In this document: positions 1-10,913 of the stretch, one piece after another | How positions within the stretch are numbered: the first letter of the stretch is position 1 | Layout: each line of letters opens with the position of its first letter | Assembly: GCA_030247855.1 (NCBI GenBank) | Contig: JAPDRN010000187.1 | Location: 1 to 53,531, forward strand | Length of the DNA stretch: 53,531 nt | Reading direction: 5' to 3' | Origin: Knufia peltigerae | Taxonomy: Eukaryota > Ascomycota > Eurotiomycetes > Chaetothyriales > Trichomeriaceae | The notes under the pieces: generated by a model | The model's database searches: none | Told to the model about the DNA's origin: nothing | Seen by the model: the letters and a program-made list of their open reading frames with translations, nothing else | Program-made: the position numbers and the translations under genes

Positions 1-22
1 CGATTTGGCAAAACGACGACAG

Positions 23-527
23 GTACCGTGTGTCCCCCTTTACGTACTTGATAGACGGCATGCTCTCCACGGCCGTGGCCCACACCAAGGTGGTCTGCGC
101 CGCCAACGAGTACGTCCACTTCTCTCCCCCCTCGGGTCAGACCTGCGGGGAGTACATGAGTGACTACATCTCGGCCGCGGGTGGTTACCTGCAGGACGCT
201 GGGGCCACCGGCAACTGCAGCTTCTGTGCCATCGCCGACACCGACGCCTTTTTGTCCTCCGTCGCCTCCCACCCTCGATACATGTGGCGCAACTTCGGGA
301 TCATGTGGGCCTTTATCGTCTTCAACATCTTTGGCGCCGTGGCACTGTACTGGCTCGTCCGCGTGCCGAAAAAGAAGAAGGAAAAGGCCGAAGATGTTTC
401 CGAAGCTCCGTTGGAAAAGACCACGACGAGAACGACGGCACCACCACCACCGGCTTCGGCGTCGGAATCGGATTCGACACAACCGGTACAGGCGGTCTCG
501 GGCGAGAACGAAAAGGTCGTCTCCTAG
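23..527 (+). CDS. PDR-type ABC transporter, C-terminal exon only (5' cut by window edge)
   Basis: This is the last exon of a pleiotropic-drug-resistance (ABCG) efflux pump of the plasma membrane. The visible protein starts within the YRVSPFTYL block that follows the second transmembrane domain in fungal PDR pumps. It contains the cysteine-rich extracellular loop (PSGQTCGEYM, and CSFC further on), the RWRNFGI-like block (MWRNFGIMW), a last membrane helix (AFIVFNIFGAVALYWL) and a basic, then Ser/Thr/Pro-rich cytoplasmic tail ending at the TAG at 525-527. A CAG acceptor ends at 22. Using it gives a split codon that would complete the family's usual MYRVSPF, so the exon probably starts at 23. The rest of the gene lies left of the window. 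It is convergent with the second PDR pump at 1391-6145. The substrate cannot be predicted. Confidence 0.88.
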
Positions 528-1390
528 CAGATTTTGTTTGTTTTTTCCAAACCTGTACACAAGTATAATTTTTGTGACGTTGCCTTGGACCTCTCACCTA
601 CATCTACATCTACGTCATCATCTCGCCATCTACCTCGATCACCATCTCGTCTACATTCCATTTCAAAGTTTTTGTGCGGTTTCAACCGGTCATCTCCAGG
701 CGGGTTCGAGAAGAGGTCCTCCCTTTCGAAAATCATTCTGTTGCCACTCAAGTACCTTTGTTGGAAAGGGGGGTTTCTTTTCTTTTTTTGGGGGGGGTTC
801 GGTGTACAAGGCACAAGGTGTCAAGGGGCGGGGGAGGTCAATCGATGCCTTTCTTCATTTCTTGTTTATGTGTGTTTTGGTCCATGCACATATGTACATA
901 CCTTGGAGCCCAAGGGGAAAGAGGAGGGAGAGGGAGGGAGGGAGGGAGAAGAGCTAGTGAATGTGTTTTGACCAGGGAAGGGAAGGAAGGATTTTGAATA
1001 GGTTTTGTTTGTTGTCAAGGTTGCCAAATAATAGACATGTCAGCAGGATATAGACAATAATCCATAGACGAATAGAAGAAAAATAGACAGGACGACTTCA
1101 TGTCCAAGACTACTTGTGTCGTTGGAGTAATTTTGTGCGCTCTCATTTTATTCTTTTTTGGTGTCCTACACCTTCCCAAAACTCCTCGCCTTGTTCTTTC
1201 AAATCTGTCTGCTGATAAACAAGCTGGCCATGTAATGTAGTTAGCTCTTATACACTCCATATCATCTCATTCATCATGATCATCATTCTAATTCCACATC
1301 CATAGCCACTTGTCGCAGACCACTGATCTCTTCACAACTATACCTTTCGGACTCGTTGTTGCCCAAACCACTTCCTCATTCACTCGCTGT
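528..1390. other. intergenic spacer between two convergent PDR pumps
   Basis: This is the shared 3' region of two tail-to-tail ABC transporter genes. I see no coding segment. It holds pyrimidine-rich stretches, short T and G homopolymers around 775-797, and a purine tract at about 911-950 with a run of G triplets (listed separately). Confidence 0.7.
926..946 (+). repeat. G-triplet tract, potential G-quadruplex
   Basis: Five GGG runs lie at 926-928, 932-934, 936-938, 940-942 and 944-946, the last four separated by single A residues. Four or more G3 runs with one-base loops is the classic pattern of a very stable parallel quadruplex. It sits in the 3' spacer of the partial ABC gene. Whether it folds in vivo is unknown. 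Confidence 0.6.
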
Positions 1391-4300
1391 TTACTTCTTC
1401 CCGCTCTTGATCAACCTGCCGACCAAACCACCAACCTTTTCCATCCCACCAAACAAATAACCCATCCCGAACCCCCATTTCCTCACCCGGACGGTGTAAA
1501 TGAAGAAGTAGACGAGCAACCAATTCGTAAAGACAAAGACCAAAAAGATGCCAAAGTCTCTCCACTTCTGGTCCGGTCGGATGTTGATGGTGGACAAATA
1601 CTCGTCGCCACTCGCGTACGGACAATACGCGCACGTCCCGTTGGCCGTGGCCTCGACGTACCCCATCCCGACGTTCCGCACAAAGGCACCCGCGTAACTC
1701 TGACACGTCTCACCGGGTGGTGCATTGAACAATGTGCTTTCTCCCTCGCGGCATCGAATTGGTAGGTTTCTCATCGTCGCCGCCAGGACGCCGCCGATCC
1801 AGTAGGTCGAGGGGACGAGGTAGTACGTCCAGTATTTCCAAAACACCGGCAACTGAGTGTACGGCCTGACGACGCCGTTGAAGATGCCCACAACCACAAA
1901 GAAGAAGGGGAGGACGTTGGAAATGACGGTGAAACTTGGCGCAAACGCACAGATCCACTGGCCCCAACTCGACATGAACAGATAAAACAACATGGTCATC
2001 AAGAAGACGTAGCCCGCCGCGCTGCTGTCACGTGGGAGATTGGTCGGGTAGTACCAGATCAGCCAGTAAACCACCGACGAGATGATGGCCATGGGGATTT
2101 CGGCAACCACCTGAGCCGTACAAAACGCGACCCAGCCGTAGATCCGAGACGGGTATTCGCGAGCTTCCCACAGCGACCGGCTCTGGTAGAACTTTGGTAC
2201 CACACCATTGACGATCGTAGGCGGGATGAGCAAAACCAAAAAAGGCGAGAAGAGACGCGATTGAAGTGACGCCACCGAGTTTTCTAGATTCCAGAACGTA
2301 AAGCCATTAAAAACACCAATGATGACACTGACGAAGAGCTTTGCGTATAGATACGAAGGATCACGCCAATAGTTGCGGAAAGTTCGCTTCGTGAGCTCGA
2401 TGGTTTGGAGTGTGACGGGCGCGGCGAAAGCACGTTGGGTGTGCGTCTCCTTGACAGGCTCTCTCGATCTCTCCTCCTTGATTTTTTGAATCTCTTTGAG
2501 CATTTGAGCATTCTCTTCAGACTCAAGCCACTCCTTGTTCCAATTGACTCGCTTGCCGTCTGCACGTCTCTTACCCCCTTTGGCCGCTGTCTCGAGGATG
2601 AACTCGGCCACGTTCTTATTCGGAGGACACTGCGTACCGCGCTTGGCAAAGTAATCAACGACAGCCGATCCGTTCTCACCAATCGGTCCAAAGTAGAAAG
2701 GATTTCCACCTGGATTGAGTGCCAGAACCATATCGAATTGTTGAATCAGCATGGACGAAGGTTGATGGATGGTGCATATGATGGCCTGACCGGCGCGAGA
2801 CAACTTCTTCAAAAATCGGACAATCGAGTATGCTGACTGAGAATCAAGGCCACTTGTAGGTTCATCCAAGAACAAAAGGAGCTCGGGTTTGGCTGCCAAC
2901 TCGACGCCGATGGTCAACCGTTTGCGTTGTTCCACACCCAACGATGTAATGATGGCATCTTGAATGTCGTTCAACTCCAGCAGATCAATGATCTTGTTGA
3001 CGTAGTCAATCTTCTCTTGTTTCGGGATATTCCGGTCTTGTCTCAATACGGCCGAAAACTCGAGAGCCTCCCGAATGGTGGCAGTCTCGTCGTGGAGATC
3101 CATCTGTTCACAGAAACCAGTTCCCCTTTGGAATTCAATGCCGAGCGGTCGGCCGTCAACCAGCATGTCACCAGACACGGTCCCGGTCGTCTGGCGCTGA
3201 GATAGTGTATTGAGTAATGTGGTCTTTCCAGCACCACTGGCACCCATCAGGGCAATCATCAATCCTGGTTTGACGTAGCCATTGACTTTATTGAGCAACT
3301 TCTTCTTCCCACCCTGATATGGGACTTCATATTCGACATTCTCCCAGGTGAAAGCACTCTTGCTCTGAGCGATATTGTTGACCATTTGCTCCTTTTCGTC
3401 CTGCATCGTTTCCGACGACCCACTCGACACTGGATCTTGAGGAGTTGCACCCTTTTCTTCATCCGTGGGTTTACTGTCTTGTGTAATCATCTTCTTGGCT
3501 TTTCGAGTCTTCTTGAATATCAATGCACCACCTCCTTCTTGAGCAAATGAAAATGTCTCCGAAGCCCAGGCCGTGACGAGGACGTACAACACCGTGAAGG
3601 CGATCAGAACACCAAAATTGCGCCACAGATGTGATCGTGAGTATCCAAATGACTGTTTGGCATATGCGGCACCGTTCACCGTGTTGCTTCCGACAGTCGC
3701 CCCAGTCAGCGAACATCCCTGATACGCAGGATCCACATTGGGCCCCTGAGGTACCAAGTTGGACGGCGAACACTTCATCGTTCGATCCGAAAATTCATTT
3801 GTAAGGACGGCTTCATACGCATACGCGACCGGATTGACATAGTACAACCATCCGAACCAGATGACATCGGAAGTCAAGGTTCGCATCGGTATGGTATAGC
3901 CGACAAAGATGAGCAGAAGATTGAGCGCCGTGCCAGAGAAGCGGACGGCGTCATCAATGCTGGGACTCAGGGAGGCGAACATCCGGTACAAGGCCGTGAT
4001 GCAGATTGTGCTGACGTAGACGAAGAGCAAGTTGATGAAGAATTTGCCCGCTTCGACGTCCAAGTTTGCCATGAAGTATAGGATGATGGTGAACACCACG
4101 GCTTGAACGGCGATGACAGGCAGGTCCAGGAGAACTCGGGCGATTACAACAGCACTCGGTCGGTAAAAGGCATAATCGCGATGTCGAGCAACGACAACAC
4201 GTCCACTCACGGCCCTCATCAACTCGGTCAACTGCAGCCAGCCAAGGAAGAGAACCGAAAAGAACAATGCACCGCCACGAGGAAACGCACCAGCCGTGTC

Positions 4301-6145
4301 AAGACTCTCGCCGTAGAAGAGCGAACCAATGATCAAAGCATTAGCCACGATGATAAAAGCTTTTGTGTAAAGCGAGGTTTTGTCACCCCAGAAGAGCCAG
4401 AACTCACGAAGAGTGCAGGCCAATACCTGGCGCCAGAAGGAGACGGTGTAACTTGACCGTGGAGACACGAGCTTGCTATTACTCTTCGATTGCTCGACGG
4501 CTTCTTGGAATCTTTTGGTGTTTGCGCAGTCTGTCCGATGCAGTTGAGCTTCGTATTCATCAACTTCGGAAATGGTCTGCTGGTAGATTGCGGATTTGCG
4601 GAAAGCGGCTTCAAGCTCTTCGGCCGTCTTGGGCGTGGAGGCTTCTTTCCCTGGCTGAAACTGTCGTTCATTCGGATCTCCCACGGACGTCAAAAAATCT
4701 GCGGTGGTCTGTCGATCGGGAGCTTGGAAGCCGAGGTCGATAAAATATTGCCGGGCGAGTTTGGCAGGACCTTGGTAGATGGTACGGCCTTCCTCAATGA
4801 CCAACACCTTGTCCATGAGCTCGTAGATTCCCTCACCGGCTTGGTACAGGGTGACAAACGTGGTCCGGTTAGAAATGTCTGTCATGACTCGCAGAGATCT
4901 GGCATAGTCCAAAGCCGTAGACGCATCCAGACCTCGTGTGCTATTGTCCCAACAGACGACGGAGCTCTTAGTGGCCAGGGTCTCTGCGATACCTACTCGC
5001 TTCCTCTCCCCACCAGAGACACCACGGATATACCCATCTCCGACCAGAGTGCCGTATGTATGAGAAATGCCAAACATCTTCAGCAACGCGTCGATGATGA
5101 CGGGGATGGTGCCCGCCTCATGTTGTCTGGTCTTGTTCATCAGGGCGAACCTCAGCGTCTGGCCGACGGTTAGGGAAGGCATATGTTGATCATCCTCGGG
5201 GTTGTAATTGACTTCTCCTCGATAATGTTTTCTCTGCTCCTCGGCTGATATACCACCATAGCTGACTTTGCCTTCGACTCCGGCAAAGCTATCGCGCTGG
5301 TTCGCAATGGCTTTGAGGAAGGTGGTGCATCCCGATCCCGGCCGGCCCAAAACCAGCATCATCTCACCATCTCGAACGACACCGGTGAAATCGTGGATCA
5401 AATCTCGCGTGGGAGGGTGCTTGCCCATTCTCAGGGCCGGAACGAATCTCGTGACTATTCGATATAGGTCGGGACCGAATGTTCCCACGATGGCTTCCGG
5501 TAGTGTTTTGGAGAACGTCGCTTGAGCCCCCACGCCTTTCACCGTGAGATGTTCGTACACGACGCCCACCTTCTTGGCCGACTCTCCTGCCTCTGTTCTC
5601 TTCTCGAAGTGACCGTCTTTTAGGAAAGTGCCCAGGTCAAGGTCGTCATCATCCTCCTCGCCCGATACCGACGCAGCAGCCTCGTCGTCTGCTGCACTCG
5701 AGGCACTTGTAAAACTACCGGCCCTGGAAGATCTGGTTACTGTCCTGGCGATTGAAGGAGCGGTTCGCGCTCTGCCCAGCCTACTCTTGGGTTTTGTGGC
5801 CGCCGAGTCTCGCGTCCTCGTCCGTTGCAAGCTCAGTCGGGTGAGCTCTCTCCTCATGTGTTCGTAGTCGGCCATGGCCTCTTCCCGACTGACCGGACCG
5901 CCGATATCCCGTTCGCCCCACGTGCCATCTCGCGCCTGGGCAGGGCTCTCGTCGGAATCGCGAGGCGACTGTACCGCGCTTGTATCTTGTGAGAATGGGT
6001 CGGGGGCGGTGATGTTGTGTAGGTCATTGACGGGCGCTGCGGCGGTGGTCAGTATTGTACACAGCGAGGATTGAGAGTCGAGGGAAAACTCACGCTCACG
6101 GCGGAAACTGCGCCCGTACATCTCCCGGGGATGTGTATTGAACAT
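1391..6145 (-). CDS. PDR-type (ABCG) multidrug ABC transporter, complete
   Basis: A full-size fungal PDR pump with reverse topology (NBD-TMD twice), expected to export drugs or lipophilic compounds across the plasma membrane. The 1565-aa model fits the usual ~1500. NBD1 has Walker A GRPGSGCTT (~248) and signature VSGGERKR (~357). NBD2 has Walker A GASGAGKTT (~948), the degenerate VEQRKR signature and Walker B FLDEPTSG. Each NBD is followed by a six-helix region and a cysteine-bearing outer loop. Exons: complement(1391..6036, 6094..6145). The 57-nt intron (6037-6093) has a GTGAGT donor, a TACTGAC branch site and a CAG acceptor. It is a multiple of three without stops, so plain translation reads through it. 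ATG at 6143-6145 is the chosen start. The open frame extends further upstream, but that part encodes a hydrophobic, UTR-like peptide. Confidence 0.94.
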   Translation of the reverse strand: MFNTHPREMYGRSFRREREFSLDSQSSLCTILTTAAAPVNDLHNITAPDPFSQDTSAVQSPRDSDESPAQARDGTWGERDIGGPVSREEAMADYEHMRRELTRLSLQRTRTRDSAATKPKSRLGRARTAPSIARTVTRSSRAGSFTSASSAADDEAAASVSGEEDDDDLDLGTFLKDGHFEKRTEAGESAKKVGVVYEHLTVKGVGAQATFSKTLPEAIVGTFGPDLYRIVTRFVPALRMGKHPPTRDLIHDFTGVVRDGEMMLVLGRPGSGCTTFLKAIANQRDSFAGVEGKVSYGGISAEEQRKHYRGEVNYNPEDDQHMPSLTVGQTLRFALMNKTRQHEAGTIPVIIDALLKMFGISHTYGTLVGDGYIRGVSGGERKRVGIAETLATKSSVVCWDNSTRGLDASTALDYARSLRVMTDISNRTTFVTLYQAGEGIYELMDKVLVIEEGRTIYQGPAKLARQYFIDLGFQAPDRQTTADFLTSVGDPNERQFQPGKEASTPKTAEELEAAFRKSAIYQQTISEVDEYEAQLHRTDCANTKRFQEAVEQSKSNSKLVSPRSSYTVSFWRQVLACTLREFWLFWGDKTSLYTKAFIIVANALIIGSLFYGESLDTAGAFPRGGALFFSVLFLGWLQLTELMRAVSGRVVVARHRDYAFYRPSAVVIARVLLDLPVIAVQAVVFTIILYFMANLDVEAGKFFINLLFVYVSTICITALYRMFASLSPSIDDAVRFSGTALNLLLIFVGYTIPMRTLTSDVIWFGWLYYVNPVAYAYEAVLTNEFSDRTMKCSPSNLVPQGPNVDPAYQGCSLTGATVGSNTVNGAAYAKQSFGYSRSHLWRNFGVLIAFTVLYVLVTAWASETFSFAQEGGGALIFKKTRKAKKMITQDSKPTDEEKGATPQDPVSSGSSETMQDEKEQMVNNIAQSKSAFTWENVEYEVPYQGGKKKLLNKVNGYVKPGLMIALMGASGAGKTTLLNTLSQRQTTGTVSGDMLVDGRPLGIEFQRGTGFCEQMDLHDETATIREALEFSAVLRQDRNIPKQEKIDYVNKIIDLLELNDIQDAIITSLGVEQRKRLTIGVELAAKPELLLFLDEPTSGLDSQSAYSIVRFLKKLSRAGQAIICTIHQPSSMLIQQFDMVLALNPGGNPFYFGPIGENGSAVVDYFAKRGTQCPPNKNVAEFILETAAKGGKRRADGKRVNWNKEWLESEENAQMLKEIQKIKEERSREPVKETHTQRAFAAPVTLQTIELTKRTFRNYWRDPSYLYAKLFVSVIIGVFNGFTFWNLENSVASLQSRLFSPFLVLLIPPTIVNGVVPKFYQSRSLWEAREYPSRIYGWVAFCTAQVVAEIPMAIISSVVYWLIWYYPTNLPRDSSAAGYVFLMTMLFYLFMSSWGQWICAFAPSFTVISNVLPFFFVVVGIFNGVVRPYTQLPVFWKYWTYYLVPSTYWIGGVLAATMRNLPIRCREGESTLFNAPPGETCQSYAGAFVRNVGMGYVEATANGTCAYCPYASGDEYLSTINIRPDQKWRDFGIFLVFVFTNWLLVYFFIYTVRVRKWGFGMGYLFGGMEKVGGLVGRLIKSGKK

Positions 6146-7602
6146 TTTGGTACGGATAAACTTCCACCAGTAAATAGAGACGGACGACCAGGACCAACCG
6201 GCACGAAGCCAAAAGAGAGACGAACAAACAAGACAACTAACAACGACAACAATCAACAGGACACGAAGAGAGGAAAAAAAAGAAGAGCGGTGGGTGACAG
6301 TCCAACAAGTCAAGTGCAAATCAAATGCGATTTTCGGCGAAACAAGACAAGCGGGAAAATAGGTCACCACTCATGATGATGACACTGGAATGGGTTGTTC
6401 AAATAAATGACCCTTGACGCTATTATCGTCTCTCGTGTGTGTCGGGTTGGGGTCAACAACTCGTTCCATGGTGTCGTAACGCAGTAAGCGGGCAAAAACA
6501 TATGGGCCCGAGGACGGAGTTTGGAATGGGGTTTAACGGGATGGTGGTCCGTCAATGATCCTCGTAATGGTACGGAAGGGAATGGATTTCTAAGCTGGGA
6601 AGCACTTGGGCCACATGGAGAAGGAGAAAAAGGGTTTCCCGTTGTGCTTTGAGCCGCATCATCATAGAAGAAGAAAACCAAAAAAATCGTATTAGGAAAT
6701 CGAAGCGCAAAAGGACGAATGAAGATGCGAGGAAAGGACCCCGTCAAAAGATCTAAACTTACGGAAGTAGATGGAATGGCCGATATTTCACTCCGTACCA
6801 CTGTCAATCGATTGGATCATTATTTTGGCAGAGAACAAGGTCCCCAGTTATGGCTAATCCATCATCAATCCCTTGCCCTTCTGGCGCAGAGGTTCGGTCC
6901 ATCGGGCCAAGTCCTTGCGAACTGACAATAATTGATCATAATCATCACGTACGCCGTAGAATGAATACCTTAGGTAGCTAGGGAATTTTTCAATGTCTTA
7001 CTCGTCGTACATGTGCTATTGTACGCTGTATTACTCGTCACTGGGTCGGGAATTGGCCGGAAGCGAGCAAAAGGATCAAAAAGAAAAGCGTTGAGAAATA
7101 ACACTTTCGACTTGTCGTCTTCATATTGTTATCACCGTTCGTGGCCGTCATGACCAAGCAAACCTGCAGCTTGAGTGAGTCAAAATCTGGCCCAGGTTGA
7201 CCAATGCTCGAATCATGTCCTTACGGAACAACATAGCCGGACGTATCTCCGATGACAAGGACATCCACAACGACTGCGACGACCGCGACGACTAAGACGA
7301 GATCCCTATACAGTACGAGGACGAATAAACACTACAAATCTTGTTCGCTTTCACCTCGTTTATTTTATCATCATACCAAGCTACTGAGCATCACCCATCC
7401 GTATTATCAAGTACCAAGGGCAGGCATAAGTCTTCTTCCTTCTGGCGCGTAAAATAACTCATGTCACCCCCTACATAAAATGTACATGGGTATCGTGTGT
7501 CTGTCATCACCCATTATGGATTACATCCCTGAATCAATACCAATCGAAATTTGCTCGTAGTTCATGAGCCAAAACATCTCCACTGTGACTTTTGCCGATT
7601 TC
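6146..7602. other. intergenic region (ABC promoter and GH72 3' flank)
   Basis: I find no convincing gene in this 1.46 kb. It is the promoter of the leftward ABC transporter plus the 3' flank of the leftward glucanosyltransferase. One ACTCCGTAC motif lies at 6790-6798. Confidence 0.6.
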
Positions 7603-9245
7603 TTACAGCCAGAAAACGAATCCGGCACAGACGGCCATCAATGCAACCACCATGCTCATGAACTCTCCACCGTTGAAGAGGGGAGGACCTGAGGCAATTC
7701 TGCTCGCTGCGCCTGAAGAAGTGGCAGAAGCAGCACCACCAGAGGTTGCGCTTGCACTGCCAGTCTTGGTCGACGACGGGTAAACTGTCGAGCTGTAAGT
7801 ACTACTGTTCTGCGACGCTGAGGAAGTCGGGGTGACTGTGATGCTGCCTTTCGGAACACCACTTGGCATACCTGGTGTGACGCCCACGGCCCCAAGAGTG
7901 GGCAATGGTGAGCTGGGATCAACGGTCCATCCTCCTGCGGTCGAACTGGGGCAAGGCGGTGCTGTCGTGGATGGTTTGTAAGCTGCCGACTTGACTCCAG
8001 TGGGGTTCAACGTAGACCATTGTGATGCGAGGTTGCTGAAGTCAGGTTGGACTGGCGTGGGAATCCCCTGACGTGTGAACCTGCACAGGTTAGCATACGC
8101 GTATTCGTTGCACCAAATTTGTAAGCATGTCATAGTTACCCATCCACAACCACAGAGCCTTGGTCTTGACCACCAGGTGGGCCATATGTCACCAGGCCGT
8201 AGTGATTCGTCTCCTGGATCCATTCATAGATAATCGCGCCCGACCATGTATTCACCATCTCTGGTCCGAAGATTGCGGCTTGGTCATCAAAAGTTCGTGG
8301 CGGTACGGTGTTGCAGCCATCTTCCGAAAAGAAGATGGGCACGGGATAGTCTTCCGCACTAGCCTGAAGCCCTGAATAGCCAGAAGTGTTGTAATCAGGA
8401 GACGATCCACACCACTCATAGCTGTTCAGTGCATAGAAGTCCAGTCGTTCGGTAGCATTAGGACGACAGACGACATAGTTCTGCAGATTCGGTCGAAGGT
8501 TGGCCGTGTCGGTAGCCGAGTATCCAATAGGGATCTTGCGGTACCCCTTTGCTATACCGTAATTCTTCAGATCAACAGCGGCGGAGAGGAGGTATGGTGC
8601 GGCACCGGAATCGGCATCTGACCAAATTAGTAAGTATTCGTATATTTTACCCCAGGGAACTGCGTTCGTACTTGAATTGAGCACCTCATTACCCACGAAG
8701 AGGCCGGCAGTGTTGTCGTATTGTTGGAAATTGTCCATGACAGCTCGGTAAGAGTCTGACTTGTTCTGGGTCCAAGAAGGAGTGCCACTCTGCGTTTCTG
8801 GTCAGTGCCTTTTTCCCTTCAAGACCAGCCTGCCACTCTTACCAACTGAATGTACGTTTTGAAGCTGTCCATATCAACCCAAATGTAGATGTTGTTTGAG
8901 GCAAATGCGTTCATGCATCCAGAGTGGTCTGCGTCAGGATCGACATGGTAGACCCGAATCGAATTGGCTCCGAGTTGTTTCATGAGGGCGGCATCGAGTG
9001 TACATTGCGTGGTATTCACGAGAGGGTCGTCTTCGACCAGCTGGTAAGCAACACCTGGGCAGACGAGGAATCAGTGACCCTGTTCGACCTTTGTTGAGTA
9101 CTGGCATTCTCTCACCTTTGATGAAGAACTGATTGCCGTCACTGGTGAAGAACTTGGAACCGACGGCAGTAATGGTGGGAATGGCAGTGACAGTTGAACT
9201 GAAGACCGAGAAGACCAAGGCCACCAGAACCAGCAATGGACCCAT
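7603..9245 (-). CDS. GPI-anchored 1,3-beta-glucanosyltransferase (GH72, Gel/Gas family)
   Basis: Cell-wall enzyme that cleaves and re-ligates beta-1,3-glucan chains. Spliced model: complement(7603..8080, 8140..8617, 8672..8789, 8843..9054, 9116..9245), 471 aa, close to A. fumigatus Gel1. It starts with a signal peptide (MGPLLVLVALVFS, then STVTA/IPTI) and the family block GNQFFIKGVAYQ, which is restored only by splicing intron 1. The acid/base glutamate is E149 in GNEV and the nucleophile is E252 in FFSEDGC. The C-terminus is Ser/Thr-rich and ends in a hydrophobic GPI-type tail (VALMAVCAGFVFWL). No cysteine-rich X8/CBM43 domain is seen, so it belongs with Gel1-like rather than Gel2-like members. 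Introns are 53-61 nt with good donors. The third (54 nt, TACTAAT branch) is in frame and would be missed by plain translation. Confidence 0.93.
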
Positions 9246-10913
9246 GTTGACTGCTTGCTGTCTTGAACTTTCCTCTCAATCTGAGTATCTTGCTCCACGG
9301 AAAGTGTATGGACGAGGAGATGGTAGGAGCTTGAAGTCCAAACTGCGGAAAAACCAATACTTTTTTTCTTGCTCCCGACGTGGATGAGGGGGGCAACGAT
9401 CGAAAAGGAAGTGAAGAGTCAACGCTCAGGCAAGAGATTCTTTTCGAGGAGGAAATTAAAAATTAATTCAACGTGGAAGGCAGGAAAACGAAGGGATTCG
9501 TGGGCAGGAGCAGTTGGTGCTGCTGGTGTTGCTGCTGGTGCTGCGATCAAGGTAGGCACTGCGCACAGCGAGCACCAAAAAGAAGCCACTGAACAAGACA
9601 GGCGCTGGTCAAGCAATCAATCAAACAACAGAATAAAGCACAATGCCAGTAGCGATTCGGCACTTCCCACTGAGAAGCCAAACACAAAAAAAGGACACAA
9701 CAGTAACGAGCAGTTCATTCAAAAAAAAGGCGACAGGAGAAACTCAGCTGTAGACGTCGACGGCGCAGGCTAGACGGCATCTCCCACCCGTCTGTCTCCT
9801 CCCCCAACGTCGCGATCAATGTCGATGTGACCTTTAGCGCAGCCTGTCGCGCCCGCGTTGTCAAGAAGGAATTCACGAGCCACCAATCATCAATCGACGT
9901 CGAGCTCGAAGCGATCAATGGCAATTAAGCCATGGGAAAGACGCGATGCGAAAATGGGCGATAGCGGGATTCGACAAAGCAGGTTTTTTTGAAGGGGGGG
10001 GGAATCATGACGATTGTCGATGCAAGCTTTAATCAGAGAATTGTTTATGGGGCCGGCCTTATCGATGCTTGGGGAGCTTTCTCCCGCCCTCCGAGGATTC
10101 CAAGATAGGGAACTGTGTCGAGCCCCAATCGCTGCCACCCTAATGGTAGAAAAGCCCCGAAGGAACGAGCCTAGCACGGCCCAGCACATGCCTAACTTGT
10201 TACCCGAGATGCCCCTAAACCACCCCTAGTGCACCATAACAATGCTCCGTCCTCCGTGTCACCCACAGTAGTTCTCAGAAGCCACAGATAGAGCATGCAC
10301 GTAGCTGTATCCGGATGTGTGAATAGCTAGGATATTTAGTGGGCGCCCTGTTAACAGTAATACGGTACCAACAGTAAGTATGTACCTACAAGGCGGATAC
10401 CTTCCGGGTGTTTTATCCAGGTTTCACAAGTATTCAAGTGGACAAGTAGTTAATGCATGTTGCACGTTGCAACGATTTCAAAGGTTGAAAGAAGTTATTA
10501 TTATGTATGTGTGACTTGTCCAACTTTTCAGTTAAAGTGAAAGGGGGACAATTCACGACAAGCTCAGCACTCAAACATAGCAATCCCGGCCTAGGACGCC
10601 TGTAGCTGATCTCGTTGCATGGCCTGTAACTCCTAGCTCATCTCATTAAAAACGGTAAAAGAAAACAGCACATATTGCTGGTAGGGTATCTCATCTCTCA
10701 TGACCAGCCCTAGCAAATGCCGTTGGTTCTGCGAAACCATGTGTACCACCCACGCCATGATGCTAAAACCCCGACAACGCCATGCTCAGTTGACATTAGA
10801 AAAAACCAGCCATCATCTCCTCTGTGTGTTTTATCCTCCCAACGCCATGCAAGTAATCGACCGTGGAAAATAAAGGGAGGCGTTGTCTTTTGCAAGCAGA
10901 AAACAACAAGTCT
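9246..10913. other. intergenic region without recognisable gene
   Basis: This 1.67 kb lies between the GH72 start and the 3' end of the leftward uncharacterised gene. It has a short imperfect GCTGGTG/GCTGCTG repeat at about 9510-9543 and a G run near 9995. Open frames here are short and lack family similarity. Confidence 0.6.

Noticed and set aside
160..957. 265-codon Arg/His-rich frame overlapping the partial ABC exon
   Set aside because: It is an off-frame reading of the ABC coding sequence continuing into purine/pyrimidine-rich spacer. Extreme composition and no domain.
4490..5173. 227-codon open frame antisense to the ABC transporter
   Set aside because: It lies wholly inside the conserved first nucleotide-binding domain on the other strand and has no recognisable feature.
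9369..9773. 134-codon basic open frame upstream of the GH72 gene
   Set aside because: It does not start with ATG. Its Ala/Gly part simply translates a GCTGGTG-type repeat.
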